Shown: positions 11,101 to 23,141, counted from the stretch's first letter. The stretch is 64,000 nt of DNA from Saxidomus purpurata (GCA_022818135.1 JAFMSR010000019.1:6011773-6075772), one strand, 5' to 3'. Program-made: numbers and translations. Notes: generated by a model not told the origin, from the letters alone.

Positions 11101-12635
11101 ATCAATCACTGCCAATTTTAGGCATGTTGAGATAATTAACTGCTGTTATCAATTAAAAAGAACACCTTTTGATACATTACGTCTGTCTGAAAAAAAAAAG
11201 TCAAAATCAAAAGAAGCTTAAAGCAGTTCAATCAGAGATTACGAGAAAATATTTTGGAAAAAAAAAGCCTTCCTCACAACATTTAATGTATCCAGATCTC
11301 AAACCTCAGGATGAAACCTATATTTGATATACATGTAATAAATCTTAGAAAATATACAAAACAGTTAATTTCTACTATAAATACTTTGGAATTTGTACCA
11401 GCATTCAAAAGCCTGTGCAGTGTCTTATGTCACTTTTTTTTTTGTGGTGCATATTTTCATACATTTCCTTATTTGCCTATCCAACCAGTGTAGAGCATGA
11501 TCAGCCAATGAATCTATTAATAATCTGTTAATAATATTCATACGTATGTCACTGCCTATAGACTTCTTCTAATTTATAGATATTTACTTTTTCTAGCAAA
11601 ATCTGTGACTTGACCTCTTTAATTTTGAATCTAGGCCAAATATCAATCACATTTTTGACTAATATTTGACTCATGTCTTTTTTCTTCTTTATTTCTAGAC
11701 ATGTACCTGCCTTAATTGATGTGATATGTGGATTTAACCATCTGCACAAACAGTTACAAGTATTTTTTTTATGTTCTAACATAAAGATATCTTTTAATTA
11801 AAAACTTTATGCAGAGATAAAGCCCACAGGCCTTAATTTCAGCACCCTCAGTGCTTTGATTATAATAATGATGGTTGTCATAACTATTGAACTCTCTGTC
11901 ACAATTTACTAATTTATCAAATATATCATTTAATATACATCTATCTGTACAGCCCTACTAATAAGATCTTCATGCATAAGATGACCTAGATATGTACTTG
12001 ACAGTTTAAAAAAAAAAAAAAGCCATGATTTGGAGTTTTACATCAATCATTCCAGCAGGCTGCCATCTGTCAAAATAAAGACAACATTTGCAAGTTTTAA
12101 TACTTCTTGAGTAAACAGTAATTAGCAAGTGTCCCAATTAACGTTACTTAATGTCACTTTAAAAACGACTGTTTCTTGCTTAATGAAGGGCAGTGATACA
12201 CAAACTAAAGGACATTAATTATCATTAATTTGAACTGATATGGAAAAGATGATAGATGACCCCATCCTGTGCATTGACAAACATTGTGATAAAATGTGGC
12301 ACACATGCATCATGTAAAAGAAACCTCTTTATATAGTAACACTCCTCAGGCACATTAATAAAATTAAAAAAGTCTTATATTCAATGGAATTTTTCTGAAC
12401 AACAAAATTGAATTGAAATTTTATAATACTGTCTAAGACAACTACTTGAACATTATGCCTAATGAAATCTTAATTAATTTGTATGTGTTTTGTAAATATT
12501 ATAATTGTTGTCGTATATATGTTTGTAACATAATTATGATAAGGGTGGACCACATTGTAAATGAGTTGTTTTGCCTTGATACTATTTAACTAAAGTTGTT
12601 ATTATAATGCTCATTACTGTCATTAACTTAATCAT
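11101..12635. other. non-coding, nothing recognised
   Basis: AT-rich sequence. Open frames at 11311-11493 and 11549-11782 show no domain and no splice context. Confidence 0.45.
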
Positions 12636-12639
12636 TATT

Positions 12640-13075
12640 GCTACTAATCAAATCTTATATTACATTTGTATTGTCTTTTATTATATTAATATTATTATCA
12701 TTATTATCATTACTATTACTATGTTTGTAATATAATTATTATAATTATGTATCATTACTATTGTAATATTATCATTTGTTTTAGCCAAATTGTTATCATT
12801 ACTCTACTATTATTAATATTATAATAGTTATTATTATCATTATTATTATCATTATTATTATCATTATTATTATTATTATTATTATTATTACTCATTACTA
12901 TTATTATTATTATCATTACTTTTATTATCATTACTATTATTATCATTACTATTATTATTATTATTATTATTACTGTTATTATTTTATCATTATTATTATC
13001 ATTACTATTATTATTATTATCATAACTATTATATTATTATTATTATTATCATTATTATTATTATCATTTAAAGCT
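12640..13075. repeat. (ATT)n/(ATC)n microsatellite tract
   Basis: Imperfect trinucleotide repeat dominated by TATTATTATCATTATTATTA, densest at about 12830-13075. Confidence 0.9.
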
Positions 13076-13139
13076 GCTGTCCCTTCCTTCTCAGAGTTTG
13101 GTGAAATAACAATCTTCGAACTGCCTGAAATTATCATAC

Positions 13140-13300
13140 CTCAGAACAAATCATTAAACAAAAAGGTTCCAGTGTAAATTCCTGTAAAATATTTCTGTAT
13201 TTTTGAAATTGTACGCTACCAAACTATCAAAACATTATAAACACTTTTGAAATTCCAATATAAACGCAATAGTGTAGTGGTGCCGTCACACCAGGCTTTA
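13140..13300 (+). repeat. dispersed repeat with inverted partner
   Basis: The segment CCAGTGTAAATTCCTGTAAA ... TTTTGAAATTCCAATATAAA ... GTGGTGCCGT matches the reverse complement of 17985-18110. It gives rise to part of the incidental frame at 13247-13441. Confidence 0.55.
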
Positions 13301-13559
13301 CTAACATTTTCGGCAGATTTTCTTGAATCGCTCACTAGATCTTTTACTTGTGCTGTTGATTCTAGTAATTACTTTTACATTTTCTGTTTTAGTATCTTAT
13401 TGTTATTTTGGAGAATCAGTCATTCGGATGCGAAAATTTAATCACCTGTGATACCCACTTGTAATTTAATTGCTACTCATCTGAACAACAGACTGTACTT
13501 TATTCATCAATAAATTATGGGAACAACTTAATATTATTTTGATTCTTACACATCATTTT

Positions 13560-14862
13560 CAAAACAAGAGGGCCTAAATCCATCACCTGAGTACCGGTGC
13601 ACTTAACTGAGGAAGTGGTCAATTCTGAACCCTGGGGCATGATTTGTCCCAAGTTGGTAGAGGTCAACTAGACAATGTTAAATACCAAATATCTTATTTC
13701 TTAGCCTTATGTAGGAGAAAAGTTTGAAGTTTCTTTCTTAGTGATCCCCCAGGCAGGGTTAATTTTGAGCCTGGGGGTATGATTTGAACAAACTTTGAAG
13801 AGGTCCACTACACTCTGACACTAAATTTCTAAGTTCTCGGCCGTGTGTTTTAAGAGAAGAAGATTTCTAAACGCTTTCCTAATAGTATAAGCCTAAGTAA
13901 ATTCAAGTGATCACTGGTCGGGGTCAATTTTGACCCAGGGGTCATATTTTGAATAATCTTAATCAAGCTGAATATCTAAACATCAGGCCTTGTGGTTTCA
14001 GAGAATAAGATTTTTAAAGTGTTTCCTATTTGTTGCCATAGCAACCAGAGTTCTGCACAGAATGGGATTCTTTGAACAATTTTGGTAAAGCTTCATGCAA
14101 GGAACATCCCTGACATTTAGTTTAATCAACATTGGCCAACTGGTTTCAGAGGAAATGTTTTTTGAGCAAAATGTTGACGGACGGACAATCATGAATCCTA
14201 AAAGCTGCCCCAGGCATGAACTTACATCATTTACATGGCCTTTTAGAGCGTTTACACTGGTTTTCTATTACTTGACCTTGTGACCTCATTTTTTGACCAC
14301 ATGTGACCCAGTTTCAAACTTTGCCAACAGATATTAAAACAAACATTCTGACCCATTTTCATGATGATTGGATTAGAAGCGAGGCCTCCAGTGTTCCCTA
14401 GAGGAATGTGGAACATTTACTAAGGAGAGATAAGAAGTCTGGCATTAAGTGATATTAGTTTCTTATATTAGCACGAGGTTCAGATCGAATTATCCGTCAA
14501 TGAGGGTGACTGTTTTGGAACGCGAAACAGTTACCTGAAGTGACGGATATTCGATCTGAACCAAGTATCTCATGGAAGAAACTTTTTCTTGCATACCGTG
14601 GTGCACTTTGGAATAGATATTTAAAAACAACCTTATCGAAATGATGCATTTTAACATAAAAACAAACGTTCTTTAGAATGCTATGTTTGGGAAAGTGACG
14701 TCACATTGTTTATAACGTTACGTCATAAGTAATTCACGTAAGTCAATATTTGAGATTTTCCAGCACTGGTAAAAAGTTAGTCTGCAGATATCCCCATCTG
14801 GTATGCAAGAATTACAATTCTAGCTCACCTATGAGCACTTGGCGCTCAGGTGAGCTAAAAAA
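13560..14862 (+). mobile_element. bivalve AACAAGAGGGCC element with terminal hairpin
   Basis: It begins AAAACAAGAGGGCCTAAATC and ends with the hairpin TAGCTCACCT...AGGTGAGCTA (14822-14858). Inside are TTTTGACCCAGGGGTCAT-type modules (about 13600-13960) and a GTGACCTCATTTTTTGACC module (14270-14400); both motifs recur near 36015-36720, 41780-42150, 53430-53696 and 61930-62300. The 3' hairpin followed by CTAA recalls a Helitron end, but the expected A/T insertion context is not clear. The MITE region 14465-14815 lies inside. Confidence 0.55.
14465..14815 (+). mobile_element. MITE with TTCTTGCATACC ends plus hairpin
   Basis: From 14586 (TTCTTGCATACC) to 14811 (GGTATGCAAGAA) the ends are inverted repeats. 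Upstream, GGTTCAGATCGAATTATCCG pairs with CGGATATTCGATCTGAACC to give a long hairpin around GTGACTG...CAGTTAC. The same sequence occurs at about 63185-63492 and, split in two, at 43180-43264 plus 51512-51715. Confidence 0.65.
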
Positions 14863-14958
14863 TAATGGAAATGCTTAATTTCTTTTATAGTGTTTTGATG
14901 TGGGACCTGCAAGCAAAAACAGAAGTGCCTGATTTGCCTTACACACGACCAAATAAAA

Positions 14959-15245
14959 ATTCAGTACCACAAAACGTACAATGTTTTAAACCGTCTCAGG
15001 TATAACAGTAATAAATCTTGGATGACGGATTGATACAAGTGCCTGGGACGGCAGTTAGTAGAAAATTGTTGTTTTATGTGATACCATTAAAAATATATCA
15101 TTTTTCAAGATAAATAACCATAAAGAAAAATGCTGTACTCAAAAAGCTAATATTCCCAGGCACTTGTACCAATCCGTCATCCCAGATTTATTACTTTTAT
15201 ACCTGTGACGGTTTAAAACATTGTAGGTTTTATGGTACTAAATTT
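14959..15245. mobile_element. foldback element
   Basis: Left arm 14959-15048 (AGTACCACAAAACGTACAAT, GTCTCAGGTATAACAGTAAT, GACGGATTGATACAAGTGCC) is almost exactly the reverse complement of right arm 15153-15245. The spacer is about 100 bp. No coding sequence is seen. Confidence 0.8.
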
Positions 15246-15405
15246 AAGTTAAATGTTTCTATACAGTACATTCAGGATAATGTGACAGTTATAGTCAGAA
15301 GTGTCAAATACTATTGTATCAATTCATCTGATAAATTGTAAGGTTTACATCATTTCTTGCACACAATCATGTTATGCAATGGTTGTAAAATTTTCGTGTA
15401 AACAT

Positions 15406-16395
15406 TATGTCTGTCACTATACTTTCACATCACATTAGTCACTTTACTGTCATATTACATCCATCACTCTACTGTCACATTACATCTGTCACTTTACTGT
15501 CACATATTTTTGTCTACTGTCATATTATGTCTGTCGCTTTGCTGTCACTCTACTGTCACATTAATTCTATCACTCTACTGTCACATGTCTTCTGTCACTC
15601 TACTGTCATATTATGTCTGTCACTTTACTGTCACATTACCTCAGTCACTCTACTGTCACATTATGCCTGTCACTTTACTGTCACATTACGTCCATCACTC
15701 TACTGTCACATTATGTCTGTCACTATACTGTCACATTAATTCCTGCCTTTCTACTGTCACATTACGTCTGTCACTCTACTGTCACATTAATTCTGTCACT
15801 CTACTGTCACATTACGTCTGCCACTATACTGTCACATTAATTCTGTCACTCTACTGTCACATTATGTCTGTCACTATACTGTCACATTAATTCTGTCTTT
15901 CTACTGTCACATTACGTCTGTCACTCTACTGTCACATTAATTCTGTCTTTCTACTGTCACATTACGTCTGTCACTCTACTGTCACATTAATTCTGTCACT
16001 CTACTGTCACATTATGCCTGTCACTTTACTGTCACATTACGTCCATCACTCTACTGTCACATTATGTCTGCCACTATACTGTCACATTAATTCTGTCACT
16101 CTACTGTCACATTATGTCTGTCACTCTACTGTCACATTAATTCTGTCTTTCTACTGTCACATTACGTCTGTCACTCTACTGTCACATTAATTCTGAAACT
16201 CTACTGTCACATTACGTCTGCCACTATACTGTCACATTAATTCTGTCACTCTACTGTCACATTATGTCTGTCACTATACTGTCACATTAATTCTGTCTTT
16301 CTACTGTCACATTACGTCTGTCACTCTCTGTCCTTTCTTTGTCCCACGCAGCGTCACTCTACTGTCACATTATGTCTGTCACTTTACTGTCATAC
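15406..16395 (+). repeat. 25-bp minisatellite
   Basis: About 39 units of TCACTCTACTGTCACATTAC plus GTCTG. ATTACGTCTG and ATTAATTCTG versions alternate for long stretches, giving a 50-bp higher-order period. Three overlapping open frames of 75-126 residues are products of the repeat, not genes. Confidence 0.95.
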
Positions 16396-17155
16396 TATCC
16401 TAAATTAACTGTATTTTTTAAACATAAAACTTACCATAAATGTTACAGTATATAATTATTCACAGGATACACTAGTCCTTATAAAAACTACTTCACTGAA
16501 TCAAATGCATCAGGAAATCCTTAAGTTAACAAGCTTAGGCCAAAAAAAATAATTTAAAAAATGTGTTTTTTTGGTCTCCTTGCAAAAAACAAAAAGATCT
16601 GTCGGTCGTCAGATTTTTAAAAATTTATTTTTTAATTTTGCCTTTTTTAATTTAAAACACTAGACTAGTAGCCTTGATAAGTGGTGGTAGTATTTGATAG
16701 TATACCATGATTATACTGCAAAAAAATCAACAACAGTTACTGATTTTTAGGTGGATTTTATTTGGTATAATAAAAATTAATTAAAGGGATGACAGTGTCA
16801 GTAAGGCAAACTTTTCAACCTAAAATTTATACTGAAAAACTCCCCTTAACCAGCACATATACCTATGGCTAATTTGCAACTCGAAGATTGCTTTTTGGTT
16901 TGTTTATTTTCAAACTTTTATAAACATTTAAAAATCTGTCTTTTTAATCATTTTCTTTCTTTAAAAATGATCTGAGGTGGGCAGTTTAAAGTTAAGGTCA
17001 GTCATGAATTATCTCGACACGTTATTTGGGGATACTTGGGAGGTGCGAATACATAGACAACTGTGGTCAATATGACTTACATCAATTTTGTTTCGTATAT
17101 TAGGGCTTTATCATTGGTACTGTTTTCCCATATGACCAACAACCCCAGAGGAGGT
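16396..17155. other. non-coding, nothing recognised
   Basis: AT-rich sequence. A segment near 16535-16620 (GGCCAAAAAAAATAA...GGTCTCCTTGC) resembles pieces near 33655-33720 but has no defined ends. Confidence 0.4.
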
Positions 17156-17159
17156 TAGT

Positions 17160-17388
17160 TATTTTAGGTTTCGGATGATAATGCAAAACACAGGAAGCGT
17201 CCCGATTCCAGAGACACCCCTGGTTCTTATACATGCCAGGTGTATAGCACCCATACATGGCACCTTGGTTTTAGTCTCATCCAAAAGACTGTTAGTACAT
17301 TTAGTTGGTCAGCCTCGGGAATCGAACCCGCTACCCGGAGATTACAAGTCTCATGCTCTACTAACTCTGCTGAGCTAACCGGGCTGAC
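17160..17388 (-). mobile_element. tRNA-Thr-like SINE
   Basis: The minus strand of 17311-17386 reads AGCCCGGTTAGCTCAGCAGA, GAGCATGAGACTTGTAATC and GCGGGTTCGATTCCCGAGGC. A 7-base anticodon-like loop CTTGTAA is consistent with a UGU (Thr) anticodon, and the boxes are intact. Acceptor pairing is only about 4 bp and the sequence runs directly into a SINE-like body (GATGAGACTAAAACCAAGG, then CCAGGTGTATAAGAACC-like sequence). I therefore call it the head of a SINE, not a working tRNA. Confidence 0.65.
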
Positions 17389-18240
17389 TATGACTTACAT
17401 TTTGACATTCAGCTAGTTTTATGAAATTTCAGAAAATCTTTGGACCAAATTTTTACTAACTTTTTGTCACGGGAAACGGTCTGACAAGTTGAAAATCGGT
17501 CCAGACCGGCAAAAATTTTCGGTTTTCCTGAGCGCTGGTCATGAGACAGGAAACACTAGTATTTGTTTCCTTCGGCCTTATCAAGTACTTTACAGATATC
17601 TTTAACGATAGGAAATATACCATATAGTTTTAATGGCTAGATCAACACTTAAATAGGTGTAATCTCGTTTAACCATACATTGTTGAAGTACTAAATATTA
17701 ATCTTAAACAAGTAGATAAAATTTAAAATTCTGATCATAGTATAAGGCAAAAAAAAACATAATACAAAATTAATGTACTTCTGTTTCTGGTCTCCTGACC
17801 TTAAAATTTGAACTTTTTTTTTTATAAGAAAATAATTTAAAGCTGCTCGCTCTCAGTTACCATTGAAATTTTTTTTTTTTTTTAAAATTGACATTCTTAA
17901 ACATAAATATAAGATTAAAGGCTAGAATCAAAATATAAGCAAAAATCTAGGTAGAAATTTGCAGAAATTGATTGAAAATGTCAGTTACACGGCACCTATA
18001 ATTATGTTTAAATTGGAATTTCAAAAGCGTTTGCAACGCTTGTGAATTTGGTAGCATATTATTTGAAATTTAGAGATATATGTGACAGGAATTTATACTG
18101 GATACTTTTTATATGACTATGTTATTTACATACATTATGAATACTTTCCTTTTTTGTACCAAGCAGCTTGTTTTTTACAATATTTCTAAAAATAGACCAA
18201 GTCACGTGACACTAAAAAACTGCAGAAACTGCACTTCAGT
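17389..18240. repeat. non-coding; inverted partner of 13140-13300
   Basis: 17985-18110 on the minus strand matches 13140-13300. The rest is AT-rich with no recognised content. Confidence 0.45.
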
Positions 18241-18259
18241 CAACAATTTTTATATATTT

Positions 18260-18300
18260 GTACCCTGATGAAGACTATTGTATAGTCGAAACATCGGTAT
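18260..18300 (+). ncRNA. hammerhead-ribozyme-like motif
   Basis: The order is TACC (18261-18264), CTGATGA (18265-18271), a six-pair hairpin GACTAT-TGT-ATAGTC (18273-18287), GAAA (18288-18291), CATC, then GGTA (18296-18299) able to pair with TACC. This is the strand order of a type I hammerhead with a minimal stem III. One extra A (18272) lies between the CTGATGA core and stem II, so activity is uncertain. Such motifs are known in Penelope-like retroelements; no reverse transcriptase is seen nearby. Confidence 0.35.
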
Positions 18301-18414
18301 CATATTAAAAGTATTTAAACCTGACCCGTCTTGTCTGTGTGTTCCGCATACCTTATTCTTTTTGTTTATCAATTAAAAAAAAAGCAAAAAGAAAAAACAA
18401 TAATAAAAGCAAAG

Positions 18415-18790
18415 GATGATGATCAACCTGGGTCGCTCACCTGAGAAACATAATTTGTTCAATTATCCACCAACTAGTGACTTTAATTTTGACCTCAGAT
18501 GAGCCACATTTTAACCCGGTCTAAGAGTGGTCCATATTTCTTCCCTTTATTTTGAAATTGTATAAACATTGTTAAATATTGCAATTTTTGTCAAATCAAA
18601 GGCTGGAGTGTAAACATACATAAAAATGTCAATTTTTTTTTTTAAAGGGCAACAAATCTCAAAGTATTCATCCAATTAAGAAAAAAAAACAACAAAAAAA
18701 ACCTGATGGATCACAGATGATAACAGACATCAGGTGATCACAATAGCTCACCTTAAGCACTATATTGTGTTCAGGTTAGCTGAAAACTAC
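18415..18790 (+). mobile_element. short bivalve element ending in GCTCACCT hairpin
   Basis: It starts near GGGTCGCTCACCTGAG and ends with TAGCTCACCTTAAGCAC...GTGTTCAGGTTAGCTGA, the hairpin type seen at 14822-14858. The interior is AT-rich and non-coding. Confidence 0.5.
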
Positions 18791-19050
18791 GGACATTCCT
18801 ATTTCAATTTTTTTAGCATAAAGACCAGAAAACACATAATATATTTATTATTTGCCTTATTACCCCGCCAAGCTGTGACCTGATTAAAAAAGTATGTATA
18901 CGTTGTGATCCATATTATTGCACAGTGTTTTTATGTTACACTTAATTATACTATTTTATAGTATTATGCTACAATTATGTTATTTCATGTAATAATATTT
19001 CATAATAAATACATCATATAATTGTCTCAAATACTGCATCATATCCATTA
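18791..19050. other. AT-rich spacer
   Basis: Nothing recognised. Confidence 0.5.
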
Positions 19051-19054
19051 ACAT

Positions 19055-19305
19055 AGAGAGAGAAAGAAAGAGAGAGGGAGAGATAGAGACGGAAAAATAG
19101 AAAGAAAGAGAATGATAGAGAAAAAGAAAGAGAGAGGGAGAGATAGAGATGGAGATATAGTGTGGGAGAGATGGAGATGTAGAGATGGAGAAATAGAGAG
19201 GGAGAGATAGAGAAGAGGGAGAAATAGAGAAGAGGGAGAAATAGAGAGTGACAGATTGAGATGGAGATATAGAGAGGGAGAGGGAGAGATAGAGATTATA
19301 TCATT
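19055..19305 (+). repeat. purine-rich GAGA minisatellite
   Basis: Almost entirely A and G on the + strand (AGAGAGAGGGAGAGATAGAG and variants), about 250 bp with irregular units. Confidence 0.9.
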
Positions 19306-19794
19306 TTATGATATATTTCATTTCAGTACATTACATATAGGTCTATATTACAGGAATAAGTAAATTAACTGCAAGGAAGCGTCAGTGAACTGAAGCAAAA
19401 AGGTTGTTTATTCCTGTAATGTGGACCTGTAATGTGGCTTACAATTTGTCCCATCTACAGACAATATTTGCATTGAAATATATAGAGATTTAAGGCGGAG
19501 CTTAGCTCTGTGATGTCACAGTCTCACTCATACAACAACAACAACAACAACAACCTTCCTACTCACAGTGTCATCATACGCAAACGGTTTTCTTTTCACA
19601 CGCCTAAGTTAGACAATAATCTATTCCTGGCTTAGAGGAAAGCTCATACAAGTACTGTACTTGTCGTAGAAATCAAATCAACATTTCATCGGCTTCAGAA
19701 TATTACATTCGATCACTTTTTGGTTTTCAGGGGATGGTATTTTGTTTTAAGCTGCCACAAACAAACAAGTTGTGATTCTCATAAATGTTAGTGA
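19306..19794. other. non-coding; (CAA)n tract
   Basis: CAACAACAACAACAACAAC at about 19533-19553 may be a SINE tail remnant. Otherwise nothing recognised. Confidence 0.4.
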
Positions 19795-20125
19795 GAACAG
19801 ACTTGCTCAAACTGGAATGCAGAAGGTGCCAAAAATTGTAAAGATCTAGGTATAAGTGGAGTAAGTTCTGTAAAAACACCCCTATTTATATATAGACTTG
19901 CCCAAATTGGAAGGTGGAAGGTGCCAAAAATTGTAAAGATCTAGGTATAAGTGGGGTAAGTTCTGTAAAAACACCCCTATTTATATATAGACTTGCCCAA
20001 ATTGGAAGGTGGAAGGTGCCAAAAATTGTAAAAATCTAAGGTTTAAATGGAGTAAGTTCTTTAAAAACACCCCTATTTATATATAATTATAGACTTGTCC
20101 AAATTGGAAATCAGAAGATACATTT
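19795..20125 (+). repeat. tandem expansion of the GACTTGCCC repeat (~95 bp)
   Basis: The phrase GACTTGCCCAAATTGGAA recurs at about 19800, 19895, 19990 and 20092. Each is followed by GGTGCCAAAAATTGTAAA, ATCTAGGTATAAGTGG and TGTAAAAACACCCCTATTTA. It is the dispersed ~100-bp repeat amplified head to tail. Confidence 0.85.
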
Positions 20126-21060
20126 GCTAAAATCTAGGAAAAATGGCTTAATTTGCTAAGATGGATTAACTGTTTTATAATTGTCACATTTATGACTACA
20201 ATTATACTGACATTAATGTTTGCATGTTAATATTCTAATGCTCAATATGTTAAAATGCTTTAATTTTAAAAACCCGTTCGATTTTCTGACTATTTAAATG
20301 TTTATTTGAACATTGCAAATTTAGATGAAATAGCCAATCAGAAACAAGGTTACATCAGAAGTGCATTAGAAACGTAATTAACACATGACTGACAGACCAA
20401 TGTGTTTTCAGCAACCAGCCAGCCAATGGATACAGGTTATATTAAATCTAAAAACAATAACTGTAAATAGGCTATGTTTAATGTATTGGCTGATTTAAGG
20501 CAAGTGGCTCACTTAACAGGTTCGACCACTAACACAGGTTTTTTAGTGTAACCTTTAAACTACAGTGTACACCGAGTAAACATCCAGCTAACGGGAATAA
20601 CAAAGGTGGCTTTTTTAAAGCAAGTGGCCCTTATAAATAAACTTTCTTACCCTCAAGGCTTAAGCTGAAAAGAAGTAGCCGTTTACATCGCTAAGTTTCC
20701 ATTTTATTAATTTAGAAATTTTCCAAGGACTGGTGCTCAATTAAACATTGCTAAATGAAATAGGAACCAGTGCAGATCATGATCAGACTGCATTGAGACA
20801 GAAAAAGACTACAATCCTCGGCTGACAGCAGGACTGCGGTTACGTGTTAATTTTTTTTAGCTAAAACATAATCGAGGTGACCATTTTATAAGGTTTTACA
20901 GTAACCATGGTAACATTGAGCAAACTGTAAACAAACTCGGTTTGTTTGAGAAAAGCATACAAAGAGCTCTTAGTTCTTCTTATAATTCAACTCTTGTACA
21001 TGAACATAGCAATGATGTGACCTAAAAGAAAAGCTTGTAGTAGAAAAAATATTACCGTAT
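20126..21060. other. non-coding; weak dispersed similarity
   Basis: 20270-20400 (CCAATCAGAAACAAGGTTAC) resembles 4010-4110 (TAATCAGAAGCAACGTTACA). No gene is recognised. Confidence 0.4.
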
Positions 21061-21077
21061 CTGTCCCGTTTAGTGAG

Positions 21078-21180
21078 TATTTATTTCTACCTAGATTTTC
21101 ACAATGGAATCTCCTGACTTTAAATTTGGGCAAGTCTATTTCATTAAAAAGGGGTGTTCTGCAGATTTGTAAATATTTAA
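21078..21180 (-). repeat. GACTTGCCC-family repeat copy
   Basis: Minus-strand copy of the ~100-bp repeat described at 4595-4735 (CCTAGATTTTCACAATGG, AATTTGGGCAAGTC). Confidence 0.65.
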
Positions 21181-21252
21181 CCATATTTCACTCTCTTCTG
21201 TCTGACCAGCGTTCTTGGGAATAACATGAAGGAGAATAATGATTCCTTCAGG

Positions 21253-21562
21253 CCAAAAAAAAAATCTGTGTTTAGGGCAACAGTCCTAAAAATTCTAGGT
21301 AGGGTACGGGCAAAGTTTTTTTGTTTTGTTTTGTTTTTTTTTAAATAAAAAAAAAAATGCTATAGGTTGCAAAAAAAACAATCTGTGTTTATGGTAACAG
21401 CCCCAAGAATGCTACTAAGGTTGGGACGGGACTAGAAGGGACATATAAAAAAATAATATTTTTTTCCTTTAAAGAAAAAAAAAAACTAGCGTCGGGGGTG
21501 GGGGGGGTTCACTAAGTAGGGCTGGGTTGCCCGAAACACAGATTTTTTTTTGCCTCATAACA
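21253..21562. mobile_element. MITE with AATCTGTGTTTAGGGCAAC ends
   Basis: The left end GGCCAAAAAAAAAATCTGTG, then TTTAGGGCAAC, is mirrored on the right by GGTTGCCCGAAACACAGATT. A partial second left end near 21368 suggests an internal duplication. A cleaner copy lies at 32592-32773. Confidence 0.6.
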
Positions 21563-22265
21563 AACTGCCAACTTTCTCACATAAAGAGACATGGTTGGTT
21601 GCCGATAACTCAAGATCAGGACTCAGGTGATCTATGATTTTATTTGATTATGCCTTATTTCAAATTTGATACTCAGTCAACATTACCAAGTTTGAAGAAA
21701 TATTTTTGCCTTATATACATGACAATTATAGGAAATGGTAGCACAAACAACTTTAAAGCTTGAAAATATTGGATGTGGTAAAGTAGTACAGAGTAAATAC
21801 AGTATCTTGTCTTTCTGGGGTTTTTTTTGAATGAACTGAAGACATTTTATGAATATCGCAGACGAAAAATTTATCTGGAAGAGGCAGTAATTTACAAAAG
21901 ACATTGAGTTCCATGTTTCATCACAGTTAACAGTAATACAAAATTACAGGAACATAAAGGCCCCTCCTTACATTTTTTTAATGGAGCCTCGCCGGCTGAA
22001 AAAAAAAACATTTTTGCATTTTACTGTAGATTGAGTAATTTTTGTGTGCTGAAAATTTTTGTGATTTGTGAGCAGACAGACTTACTCGCAAATTTGAATT
22101 TTGCGGAAGTCGGATTCTCATATAGTAATTCTATGTGAAATGGATGCTTCGCTAGATCTTAAAGATATCGACGGGAAGATTTTATATTTGACGGGAATGT
22201 TTTTGACTGATAGGTACACTGTTGTATAAATTTTGAATTTTGCACAACTTTACTCAGTAATAATT
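21563..22265. other. non-coding; SINE A relic
   Basis: 21545-21600 holds CAAACTGCCAACTTTCTCAC and AAGAGACATGG of SINE family A (minus). The rest contains no recognised feature; the frame at 21683-21904 has no domain. Confidence 0.45.
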
Positions 22266-22268
22266 ATA

Positions 22269-22438
22269 CAGTACAACCTCTGCAGAGCACCACCCTTTGG
22301 GAGACAAAGATTTTGGTTGTTGTTGAGAGGTGTTGCTCTAGAGAGGTTAAATTTAGTATGAAGCCTTACTTTGGGAAAAAACTGTTGTTGTAAAGAGGTA
22401 ATTGCTCTACAGAGGGCCGCTCTGCAGAGGTTACACTG
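22269..22438. mobile_element. MITE of Tc1/mariner type (CAGT ends, TA flanks)
   Basis: CAGTACAACCTCTGCAGAGC on the left is matched inverted by GCTCTGCAGAGGTTACACTG on the right, with TA on both sides (22267-22268, 22439-22440). A subterminal GCTCTAGAGAGGTT repeats the motif. The strings CAGTGCAACCTCTC near 43093 and 63112 are isolated left ends of a related element. Confidence 0.75.
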
Positions 22439-22441
22439 TAG

Positions 22442-22850
22442 TTTAATTATTAAAAGTGGCTTTTTTATTGCACTTTCCAGAATCTTGGGATCTGAATAAC
22501 GGTGGGGTGCGGTGCGATGTGGTGCAGGGGGAGGGGGGCATAATTACATTCTCCTTTTCATTCTTTATAAAAGACAGTGCTTTAATACAGCGGTACTACT
22601 ATGGCAATAGTTAATTCTTCCTATGGAAATAGTTAATTATGAAATTGATCACTATTGGCTGTTATAGGCAGGTGCTTGCTGATAGCTGCTCGATCGCTCG
22701 TTCGCTGTTTCTGACGAAAAAAAATTAAATTTCTCAAAAATGATAATACTGAAACAAAAAGTAAAAGTAATAGCTGGAATCAACAACACAAAAATTGAGA
22801 ATATGGTTAAAGTCCCTGGAGCACTTTCCTGAACCTTTTGTTTTTCCCAG
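22442..22850. other. non-coding; unpaired MITE family 1 end
   Basis: TTAAAGTCCCTGGAGCACTTT at 22807 is a family 1 left end. It may belong to an outer copy that closes at 23533. Confidence 0.4.
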
Positions 22851-23141
22851 ATTTACCTCCCTTGCTCTGAATTGTCAGCTGTTTTGGTTGCCAATGGCAA
22901 CTTTCATAAAGTTAATAGGGAAAGATCTACTTTAAAATGATAATGAAATAATCAGATTTATAAACATAATTAATCTATGTTGCTGATATATGGGCAGATT
23001 TCACAGCTGGTTCAAGAAAATGTGTCTGCAATTTATCTTGGTATTTTCTTAATTATCACATAATTGAGAAAAAACTCCCAATTAATGCTTATCAGTTTTG
23101 CCAATCAAATTGGCTGCCAATTCAGAACAAGGGAGGTAAAT
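22851..23141. mobile_element. MITE with ATTTACCTCCCTTG ends
   Basis: ATTTACCTCCCTTGCTCTGA, ATTGTCAGCTG...GGTTGCC on the left mirrors GGCTGCCAATTCAGAACAAG, GGAGGTAAAT on the right, with about 40 bp of inverted repeat. It is about 290 bp and lies between the 22807 family 1 end and the 23239 copy. Confidence 0.65.

Noticed and set aside
12758..12946. Asparagine-rich open frame on the minus strand
   Set aside because: Translation of an (ATT)n microsatellite.
13560..14862. Firm Helitron call from the 3' hairpin plus CTAA
   Set aside because: The 5' TC in an A/T insertion site is not evident and no Rep/helicase is present; left as a bivalve element of unclear class.
15407..15890. Overlapping 75-126-residue open frames rich in H, S, T, C and V
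   Set aside because: Generated by the 25-bp minisatellite.
17311..17386. tRNA-Thr(UGU) gene on the minus strand
   Set aside because: The boxes and anticodon-like loop are good, but the acceptor stem is poor and the sequence continues into a SINE body.
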